Below are positions 10,659 through 18,826 of a stretch of DNA of 23,985 nt, one piece after another; within the stretch, counting starts at the first letter, position 1, and the number at the start of each line of letters is the position of its first letter. A program made the position numbers and the translations under genes. The notes beneath the pieces are model-generated. The model saw only the letters and a list, made by a program, of their open reading frames with translations, made no database searches and was not told where the DNA came from. Source of the stretch: Pelargonium cotyledonis (Eukaryota > Streptophyta > Magnoliopsida > Geraniales > Geraniaceae); NCBI GenBank assembly GCA_036897625.1, contig JAYMTA010000813.1, forward strand, positions 1 to 23,985. The letters are read 5' to 3'.

Positions 10659-10773
10659 AAAAACTCAGAACTTAGCCGGAAAATCAAGAAAGTTCCCGTT
10701 TTGAGAAGAATCTGGAGATGGGTTCTTGAAGAGAAGCTCTGAAATTAAAAACAGAGCAAAGCAAGAACAGAAC

Positions 10774-10781
10774 ATTTATAG
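10774..10781 (-). promoter_or_regulatory. TATA box of GRAS gene A
   Basis: Read on the minus strand the sequence is CTATAAAT, about 115 bases upstream of the start codon at 10658. It is preceded by a CT-rich stretch. Transcription would start near 10740-10750, giving a leader of about 85-90 nt with no upstream ATG and no leader intron, unlike genes B and C. Confidence 0.6.
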
Positions 10782-10883
10782 AGAAGAGACAGTCTCTTCT
10801 TGCTCGAGACACTGTAGTTTGAGAAGTGAAGCTTCTGGGAAATAACCATTCCATTCAAGTGAGACAGAGTCAGCCGCCAGAGC

Positions 10884-10894
10884 TGACACGTGGC
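10884..10894. promoter_or_regulatory. G-box/ABRE-like element TGACACGTGGC upstream of GRAS gene A
   Basis: The CACGTG core (10887-10892) lies about 105 bases upstream of the TATA box. The ACACGTGGC context is a classic bZIP (ABRE/G-box) site. The same 11 bases occur upstream of GRAS gene C. Confidence 0.5.
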
Positions 10895-11646
10895 CACCTG
10901 CAATTGGCAAATTCTGTGCCTGGAGATTTAAAATCTAGTACTTGTACTGCAATTTATGTTTTATGTTTTTATTAACGGAAACATATGTACATTTTGACTG
11001 GCATTTCACTTTCATGGACCTACGTGCATCTTCTGAGTTCACACACCAAAGACTATGCGTGGTGGACAAGAGGCTTGTAGCTTAAGTTTTATCCACAACA
11101 TAAATGGTTGACCTTTTGCACATTAGTCAAATTGGTACCATTGAAAATACATATATAATGTGTTTGTTTGGTAACATTTATATTTATATGATTGAAGTGT
11201 CACGTACACAAAATTTGATGGAAGGGTAAAATATATTATTCGGTAAAATTAAAAATAAATTCTTTTTAAATAGTTAAAGCTCGTGCCGAGTTCATATATA
11301 ACATCTTTGAAGCATATGTAAAATACAATTACTAATATTTTGAATCATTCCAACGTGTTGTTTATAGAACAAATAAACTATTCATGTGAATGAACTTGAT
11401 GTGAATTTGCAACAGTTTTCAATAAAATGCATATCTGGTCGACTTAATTTATCGATAAAGTCGATCGAATATGTTTTGTTTCATTGGTAGAGAAATGCTA
11501 GATATATATATATTTTTTAACTACTCTAAATCTATTTTGGCCATTTCAATAATTGATATCTCCTTTACAATTGATTTTATTCAAACATATTATTATACAA
11601 AACTCAACTTGCCAGTTACTTATAATTATTAATTGAGTAAAATGTG

Positions 11647-11843
11647 TATTAGTTGACTGATATAATTTTATGTCAGTTGCAACTTAACCAAGTCAATGAG
11701 GTGATGACACCTCATCAAATTTCACTTATACCCACTCAAGTGAATTTGTGGGAGCGGAGCGACCTGTCCGGATCCATGATTTTAAATGAGGTGTCATCAC
11801 CTCATTAGTGCTACTGATATAAAGTTATATTAGTCAACTGATA
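11647..11843. mobile_element. Fold-back MITE-like element
   Basis: Two arms of about 60-70 bases are inverted copies of each other. The outer part TATTAGTTGACTGATATAA pairs with TATCAGTTGACTAATATAA read on the minus strand. The inner part is the 20-mer ATGAGGTGATGACACCTCAT (11696-11715), repeated as its exact reverse complement at 11786-11805. That 20-mer is itself nearly palindromic (ATGAGGTG / CACCTCAT). The roughly 70-base centre includes GCGGAGCGACC. Size near 200 bp and no coding capacity fit a non-autonomous DNA element. TA at each outer edge could be the target duplication, but this is not certain. Confidence 0.6.
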
Positions 11844-12992
11844 CCCATATTAGTCATATTAATTTATGAAACATAATTGAAAAAACTTAACAACTCTGCT
11901 ATGCCCTTTTGGTCAAAAACTCCTACTTGTATGATCTAAAAGAGAAGATTGATTAACGATTGGGTTGATTTGAGACTATAACATGATCATGGTTGACAAA
12001 ACCAGTAACATTTCAATATCTTATTAACTCATTGTTATGATCATACATTTGGATTACTTATCAATTAAGCATGTGATCATAATTAACAATGCAATCAACT
12101 TATCTACCTAATGTTGATATTGATATATAGTAGAATGGGTATTAAGTTGACATTAAAGGAGTGCTTGACCATTTATTTGTTGGTTTTGTTATATAATTTT
12201 GTGAACAAAGGTCCAATCATTTTATATTAATCAACACAAGCAATGGCTAGAAATTAGCAATTGAATGGCTAGCTTGTACACAATTTGTAGTTTAATTTAG
12301 ATGATTTTTGTAAGAAAAAAAATACAATTATGGATGAACATTAATTAATAATGCAATGAAGGACCGATACCATTTCTCTTCTTGAGAAAATGTAAGGGTG
12401 GTTTTCTATAAAGAAACAAAAATGATAAGGTTGGTGCACCAAAATATTAAAGCAATCAAGACATGTATTTATATACACATATATATATTATTGATAATCT
12501 TCATAGGACCAATCCCCAAAGCTTTTGACCAGAATTATTTAGTAGCCACTTGTTACTATAGTATTACACTATTAGTTTGAGCTTCCATCTAGCAATTTAG
12601 GACCGTACCTCGTATATTTGGTGAGATTTTCGGATTTGAGTAGTGTAAAACATGCAAATACATTTTTGAGTCAAGTCCGAAACGTATGTAAGGCTATGGT
12701 TATTTTTAACATACAACAACAAAAATCACGTCCTTTCGAATGAAATGGTGATTTGTGTTAATGTCGTGTTAAGAGTTCAACATTATGTTAAGTTGATCAT
12801 AAGACACTGATCGTTTATGATCAATTGACATGACATGACATTTAAATAAATGGAACAAGACTCAAAATGTTCAACCCGTTTAACTTATAATGGTAACTTC
12901 ATGCACGATGTCATTGAAAAATTACATTTTTATCTTTAAATATTAGATGGTTGTCAACACAAACACAACACGAATCCGTTTAAGCTAAAATG

Positions 12993-13394
12993 CAAACTTA
13001 CCTAATTAAATTCATGTCGTTCTCGTAACGTGACTTTAAGCGCCTAATCTTGTGTCAAATCCGCTCGGCTGCGCATCAGACGCCCACTCTTTTAATCTTT
13101 TTTTTTTCTTTAATAAGGCGGCCAAAGACCGGCGAGCCAGAAAAAAAAAGAACATTACATTGAGAAAGTGAGTGGATTGGAGCGCCAAAGATTAAAAGAG
13201 TGGGCGCCTAATGCGCAGCCGAGCAGATTTGACACAAGATTAGGCGCTTAAAGTCACGATACGAGAACGTCATGAATTTAATTAGGTAAGTTTGGACTCT
13301 TTTAATCTTTGGTGCTCCAATCCGCTCACTTTCTCAATGTAATGTTTTTTTTTGTTTTTTTTTTTCTGGCTCGCCTGTCTTTGGCTGCCTTATT
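12993..13394. mobile_element. Composite element: one repeat inserted in inverted orientation into its own copy
   Basis: 12993-13100 and 13187-13294 are 108-base inverted copies with 5 mismatches and no gaps. 13112-13186 and about 13311-13394 are a second inverted pair, interleaved with the first (order A-B-A'-B'). The inner 195 bases (13101-13295) are flanked by identical 15-mers ACTCTTTTAATCTTT (13086-13100 and 13296-13310). Read on the minus strand the inner unit ends in AAAGAAAAAAA directly before the duplicated 15-mer. No open frame of note is present. The simplest reading is a short retroposed element with A-rich tail and target duplication sitting inside a plus-strand copy of itself. 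Confidence 0.7.
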
Positions 13395-14405
13395 GTACTT
13401 TTTTCTTGCTCTCGTTGGCTTGAATAAAAAAGTACCGATTACCTATAAAAATAGTTAGGACTCAAATGATGAACCCTACTTTCAGGATCAGTTTGGGTTA
13501 CACCACCTTTCAGATCCAAAACCTGAGGTGTATCCCAAGTAACTTGTTGCCCAATATTTCTCTGTTCTGCAATAAAACAAAACTCAAGGTTAAATGGAAT
13601 CTTCAACAGTGTTTAATAACAAAGATAATGGGTCCAAGAAAGATATTATGTTGCTAATTAAATAGCATAAGATTTTGGTCGAATCAAGAAAATGGGAAGT
13701 GGCGTCCGATCATAATAAACATAACAATAATTGAAAAGCAATTACTATTTTCATAGATCCACCTACTATTGTGTCCAAATTCAGTGTATGCACCTGAAAA
13801 TCCATAAACATTAACAAATATTAAATCTTGAAAATTCTGTGATTGATGAATAAAATAAAAGATTTGATTCAGCATCTTTTGAAGCTCCCAAAAAAGGGTC
13901 CTAGCCCAGAAAATGAGAGCCCACAACAAAACAAAATCTGAGCAGTGTTGACACAAAAACAAAACCCAGATACAGCCCCTATTGCAAGCAATGAAAAATG
14001 GAAAATAAATTTAAAATTGAAATGTAGTGATCATGCTTTTTGATGTATTTGGCGGCTGCTCAAAAGAAATGGATACAACACAGACTCAGGTATTTGATTG
14101 GGTTTCTGGGTTTTTTTTTAGTACTATAAATAAAGTGTAAATTTAGGAAGAACCATGGAAATGAGAATGCTGAGGCTCAGCTGACATTTTCTTGACCAGA
14201 TTCATCTTATTTACACTTTTTTAATGAATTTGTTGTTAGTTTATAATAGATGTGTGGGTCTTGTTAAAGGTACACCATCACTCATTGGATTATCCACTTT
14301 GCAAGATATGTGTCTCACTACTGTTCATGTTAAGACAACAACCAAAAATGCTGCCATGGGTCCACAATTGCATTATTCGATTTTTGGTTCGGAGGGAGTA
14401 ATATG

Positions 14406-14792
14406 CCAACGTGTAACAAAGTAGCTTTTATTTAACGACAATTGATTTTGAGACGAAGTTGTTTGGGTTGTTTATTTACCTTTTATGCAAAATAGACAAA
14501 ATGTTCCGCTAACATTTAGGTCAAGCAGTTGCATCTCTTTTCTTACAATCATTCTTGATCCACAGGGATTTTCCCCATAGGAGCGACGAACTTCATATTG
14601 CTCCCACCGGATTTTGGGTTTAATCGCGCAAAAAAAGGTGTCGTCGTGAGTCTAGTTGCAATGTTGGGTACATGTCATGAAACAATTATCTTGAAACGCA
14701 TGAAGCAACTACCAAACGTGTAACAAAACAACTTTCATTCGATGACAACTTGAGCTCGAGACTGTGGACTTGTTTGAATTGTCGTCTACTTA
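14406..14792 (+). repeat. Diverged direct repeat pair
   Basis: 14406-14479 begins CCAACGTGTAACAAA and 14712-14792 begins CCAAACGTGTAACAAA. Both continue with similar blocks (CTTTYATT, CGACAA or TGACAA, GAGACG or GAGACT, TTGTTTG, GTYTAYTTA). Spacing is about 306 bases. Identity is moderate, so this is an old duplication, possibly the two ends of a decayed element. No coding frame spans it. Confidence 0.5.
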
Positions 14793-15164
14793 CGTCATAT
14801 TTGATGATGTTTGAGTAAAGCAATAGCAACTCCTTCTGTAGGACCAGGCATCAATACCATTACTCTAAAACATCTGAGATTTCTTAGTGAGTACATTTCT
14901 ATCATAGACAGATCCCAAATTACATGAAATCAAAACACTAACCAAAATCAAGCTTATATGTAAACAATAACAACGGGACTGACAACAGTAGAAACATTCG
15001 CATAAATGTACCTATTATAGGCAAAACTACATCGGGATGAGATAGAAATTTGATAAGAGTTTAACATGAAAAAGGTGCATAAATACCTTAGTCACAGCTA
15101 CTCAAAATCCTTGTTTAGTTATTCTACAAAAATCATGCATCTTCAACTCTCGCGCGTCTGGGAA

Positions 15165-17381
15165 TCATGACTCCTTGTTGGGTACCCAACAAGAGGAAGC
15201 AAAGAGAATTCGTCCCTTCCATCCTTGAAGCATCCAGTTTCCGGCTTCATCAACCACAAAATCTTTGTGGTATTTGTAAAACTTTACCTTGCCCCTTAAT
15301 TTGGTCATGAGCTCTTGATCTAGTGGGAGCTCTCTGAATCCAGCCTTCATGGTCCGAACTTGCCACTGCTTGTATGTTTCAGGTCTCTTAATTCTCTCTG
15401 ATCCCTCGCATGCTATGACATTCATAGCCTCCCGCCCCCAGAACTCTCTTTCATACATCAATCTCTCTTGATCTTCGCGGGGTGCGTTAGTATCAAACAT
15501 ATCAAACAAGGCAGAATAGTGAAACAGCGCCTCCCTGAACCGTGTGACAAAAAACGGGGAATTGTATGATCCAGCAACAATGGAATGGATGAAAGCAGCT
15601 GGGTTCATCTGCCTGATTAAGTTGAGGACAACATCCCGAGGACTATTCTTCTCCACTGTCTCGTCAAATAGGTTCTGAAATCGAAACAGACAGTTCACAA
15701 CTAGTGTTTCACTTTCGTCAATCTTGAGGTCCTCAAGTTGAATAGTTTCCCAATTCTGTGATGCTATGGCATTGTACTCAAATGGAACATTGAAACGCTC
15801 ACAATACTTCGCCAAGCGATGACCTGTCTGCTCAACTGCTTCTGCTGGCCGGAAACCAGGTTGGGGAAGCTCAATTCCTGTAATGCGTAGCTTGGGAGGT
15901 CTACCATTCCTGTATGCAAGATGCTGGATAAGACTTGGCCATTGGAAGCCATATCGGATACCAAAATCCACAACATGAATAGTTGATGCTTTCTCAGCAA
16001 AATCAAGAATTGTTTTGTTGGAAAAAATAATTGCATGCTTCTTGAACGGGCAGGCTGAAAGATAAAGATGGAATGCTTTCAATATATCAGCAACTGATAT
16101 TCTTTCAAAGACTAGAAAATTGTGGGTTCCAGTGCCAGCCAAGCGTGCCTCGAGGCCATTGGCGAAAAAATGAGCCAACCTTTGAGACCCATCACCTAAA
16201 GGGGAAGAGTGCTGCCTAATCTGCTTTAGTAATTCATTAGCAGTCCTACGATCATCAGAAGAAACAGCTTGTGCACTTAGAATCAACAGAGCCCTTAAAT
16301 CAACTGTTTCCACCTTCTTGTTTTGTTTCTTAACACGACTTGTTCCACATTTTGATCCGTGTGGCTGTCCAGTGGGTTGCAAGTTCTTGTTTGCTTCATT
16401 CTGCGACATGTCCTCGTCATAACATGGAGGCATACCAGCTTTTGCCCCGAAGAGCAACACCTTATCAAACATTGCTGATAACTCACTCTCGTCCACATAA
16501 ACTGCAGGTTGCTTGTTACTCCTCTCGTCAACTAAATCTGTATCCTCCCGTTCGTGATTCTTCCTACCCCTTGAATTCTCCTTGCCATTCTTTACCTCCT
16601 GATTTGACTCTGAAGAGAATGTATTGTTCTCCAGATTAAAAATCAGTTGGTTACCACTTGGAAGGAACTTTCTAGCTTCCTCTAACCCTCTTTGAAACTG
16701 CAAGACAGATTCTTTGTTGCTAAATATATTATGAGCCAGAAACTCATTAATTGAAGATCCCACCAAGCTCTCACCAATATTATCAGACAACTGTGGACCG
16801 GACTTGAATATGTGGTCACCGGGATGAGAAGTTTGTAATGAAGAGGGATGGTGACCCAATGTGCTACTTCCAGAAAAAATATAATCAACCGGGCTTGGGG
16901 TATTATGATTAACATCATCTGATATCTGACTAGGGGAAGGAGGATAATTCCCTGCAAGAACCTCATTTAATGACTTCTCTGTTGCTTGTAAAGCCAAGGA
17001 GTCATGGACCATGAAAGGCTTATCATCCATGTTCTCTTCCATAAGTATCTGGCTTATGTACTTGAAAATAGGATCCGAATCGCTATCATCAGATAGGGGT
17101 GGAGAATTAACCGAGTCTCCATCTGGACTCTGGCTTGAAGATAGAGCGAATTGGTCTGCTTCTGGGCTCCAGCTTATGGAAGAAATGAAGGTATTAGGGC
17201 TGAGATCTGGTTGAAATTCCAAAGAATGTTCCATGGGATTCAGATTTAGAGAAGGGTGCTCAAATTCGGAACCGTTGGTAGTGTTGTTATATGGGTAGTG
17301 ATCAGAATTGGGTAAGACAAGCTCATCATCAAATTTCAAATCATCAATGTAATCAGAGAAGTCTGTGAACCTAGGGTCCAT
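15165..17381 (-). CDS. GRAS transcription factor B, LISCL subfamily, SCL14/SCL33-like
   Basis: An uninterrupted frame of 738 residues from MDPRFTDF at 17381. A further in-frame ATG at 17504 would add 41 residues, but those are hydrophobic and unlike the family, and a good splice acceptor (AG at 17400-17399) lies just 5' of MDPRF, so the upstream part is treated as leader intron. N-terminal motifs in order: YIDDLKFDDE (11-20), acidic LISCL motif ILMEENMDDKPFM...LALQATEKSL (112-138), the block ESVLQFQRGLEEARKFLPSG (224-243) ending GNQLIFNLEN (243-252), and DESELSAMFDKVLLFG (297-312). The GRAS domain spans about 359-733, with the first leucine-rich region near 360-372, IHVVD (468-472), RITGIELPQPGFRPAE (499-514), and a SAW end at MLQGWKGRILFASSCW (717-732). 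Likely nuclear co-activator by homology with SCL14. Closest to gene C in the window, its upstream neighbour on the same strand. Confidence 0.95.
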   Translation of the reverse strand: MDPRFTDFSDYIDDLKFDDELVLPNSDHYPYNNTTNGSEFEHPSLNLNPMEHSLEFQPDLSPNTFISSISWSPEADQFALSSSQSPDGDSVNSPPLSDDSDSDPIFKYISQILMEENMDDKPFMVHDSLALQATEKSLNEVLAGNYPPSPSQISDDVNHNTPSPVDYIFSGSSTLGHHPSSLQTSHPGDHIFKSGPQLSDNIGESLVGSSINEFLAHNIFSNKESVLQFQRGLEEARKFLPSGNQLIFNLENNTFSSESNQEVKNGKENSRGRKNHEREDTDLVDERSNKQPAVYVDESELSAMFDKVLLFGAKAGMPPCYDEDMSQNEANKNLQPTGQPHGSKCGTSRVKKQNKKVETVDLRALLILSAQAVSSDDRRTANELLKQIRQHSSPLGDGSQRLAHFFANGLEARLAGTGTHNFLVFERISVADILKAFHLYLSACPFKKHAIIFSNKTILDFAEKASTIHVVDFGIRYGFQWPSLIQHLAYRNGRPPKLRITGIELPQPGFRPAEAVEQTGHRLAKYCERFNVPFEYNAIASQNWETIQLEDLKIDESETLVVNCLFRFQNLFDETVEKNSPRDVVLNLIRQMNPAAFIHSIVAGSYNSPFFVTRFREALFHYSALFDMFDTNAPREDQERLMYEREFWGREAMNVIACEGSERIKRPETYKQWQVRTMKAGFRELPLDQELMTKLRGKVKFYKYHKDFVVDEAGNWMLQGWKGRILFASSCWVPNKES

Positions 17382-17392
17382 TATTGACACTC

Positions 17393-17677
17393 TCACAACT
17401 GAATACCTTTCAGAGAAAACTAGAAATTGGTAGACCAACAATGTCAAAACTGAAAGATGATCAAGCCTACAAGGATTAATTATGGCTATATCAGCAGCAT
17501 ACACTCAAAAATTATAAAAGTACCAAAGCTTTAGGCATAAACCAAATAAGAAGGATAAAAGGCAGCAAATAAACAGAGAATCATATATGGGCGTACCTGG
17601 GAATTGGATACAAATACTGAGTAGAAAATATCTAAATCCAGATTCCAGAGAGAGAGCACTGAATTTGAAGCTAACAT
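17393..17677 (-). other. Possible splice-dependent upstream ORF before GRAS gene B
   Basis: If the leader includes 17677-17597, an ATG at 17677 opens a frame that reads to CAG at the donor (17597). It continues after splicing with TTG TGA (17398-17393), giving a 28-codon uORF that ends 11 bases before the main ATG. A leader spliced from the 17833 donor straight to 17398 would skip it. Start-site data are needed to know whether it is transcribed. Confidence 0.3.
17399..17596 (-). other. Probable 5'-leader intron of GRAS gene B
   Basis: On the minus strand CCCAG|GTACGC marks a donor at 17596, and ATTCAG|TTGTGA marks an acceptor ending at 17399, 17 bases before the start codon. A second, stronger donor GAG|GTAAGG lies at 17833 and could splice an upstream leader exon (about 17834-17920) either to the same acceptor or to an intermediate exon. 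Two leader isoforms are therefore possible. GRAS gene C has a matching leader intron. Confidence 0.5.
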
Positions 17678-17963
17678 GAGCCAACTGATGAACTTCTCTT
17701 TCTCTTAACATATAGAAGCAACCAAAGCAGTCTCCTTTGACAAAGTAAAGAACTTTCTGGGAAGGACTATAGGACTTCAAGTTTGGATAAATTAATAAAC
17801 AAAAAGTATATGGTTTGACTGGCCAATCCTTACCTCGGATTGTAACTGGCTCTTTCTGTAGAATCAGATCAGGTAGCAGAAACAAAGTTTTGTCCCAGCT
17901 GACGTTCTCAATCTCCACAAACCAAACACATTTGAATTGACAAAAACAACATATTAGCAACAA

Positions 17964-18826
17964 ATAAGATATAAAATGATTATTGGATACACGTGTTTGA
18001 AGTGATCAAGTAGCCGTGGTTGTCACTCCAGCCAGTCACAGTTAGCCACAATCAGTCACCGCCTCACCAGTGCCACACTACCACCACACCCTGCTCTGTT
18101 TTTTAAAGCTTTTAAACATGAGAAACAAGAAGATCTCTATCTTCAATTCTCATTTTCTCTCTTTTGACCAGCAAATTTAGCTCATTAAATAATTAGGCAT
18201 TCAAGATATCTGGACTCTTCTGTTTTTTTTTTTTTTTTTATAATTCTACCAAGGTACTGGCATCAATACTTTATGATGAAGCAGATTACATAACTTCCAA
18301 GCAATTTGTACTACAAGAAGATCAAAAATAAAAAATATATATTTTGAGTATTAAATTATTCCAGTAAAAGAAGCAAGAGGGCTAAATAACTAAAATACGA
18401 ACTCGTATATATTAATGAAAAATGGTACAAGTCATCTAATATTATATGTTCTATCTACAACAACAAAGAAAATAAAGAGGACAGACAACTGACAATATCT
18501 GTCAAATCTAAGCAATATGGGAAATTAGATGTAAGATATACCAGACCATATGAGTTATGCAAACCATTTGTGACCGGTCCAAACAATTGATCTTACAACA
18601 CAGAGCATGCATGTTGCAAGAATCCATAGCAGCACATCAAAATTATTGCACGAAAGTATCTTACACCAGTTGAGGAGAAGTTCTGCAAAAGAACTCTATC
18701 TGAATCAGAAACCACAACTAATTCTCTCAAGAAAAGAGTGCAAATTTCCACTACCCTGCCCATCACTTCAATGTTGCATGATAAGCCAGATGTCCAATCA
18801 TCACTGTCCCCTTAAACACATCAAAA
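17964..18826. other. Spacer between GRAS genes C and B
   Basis: This holds the promoter of gene B and the 3' region of gene C. ACACGTGT (17989-17996) is a palindromic G-box upstream of the gene B leader. A T run of about 16 lies near 18223-18239. Otherwise the sequence is AT-rich and I see no coding or RNA gene. Confidence 0.5.
17989..17996. promoter_or_regulatory. G-box ACACGTGT upstream of GRAS gene B
   Basis: A palindromic CACGTG core at 17990-17995, within about 100 bases of the likely leader start of gene B. CACGTG also occurs upstream of genes A and C, so the core is common to all three promoters, though the flanks differ here. Confidence 0.4.

Larger units (their letters stand above)
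10960..15164. other. Large gene-free interval between GRAS genes A and B
   Basis: About 4.2 kb of AT-rich DNA. It contains a fold-back element (11647-11843), an interleaved inverted repeat (12993-13394), an exon-like open stretch on the minus strand (13439-13566), and a direct repeat pair (14406-14479 and 14712-14792). The remainder (about 10960-11640, 11850-12700 and 14800-15164) shows nothing I can name beyond short AT microsatellites such as near 12478-12488. No RNA gene is recognisable. The last part is the 3' region of GRAS gene B. Confidence 0.6.

Noticed and set aside
17382-17504. N-terminal extension of GRAS gene B from the upstream in-frame ATG
   Set aside because: The extra 41 residues are hydrophobic and unlike any LISCL N-terminus, and a splice acceptor just before MDPRF indicates leader intron.
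17505-17963. 152-codon minus-strand frame upstream of GRAS gene B
   Set aside because: It is Cys/Phe/Leu-rich with no domain, spans the likely leader splice sites and promoter, and looks like chance.
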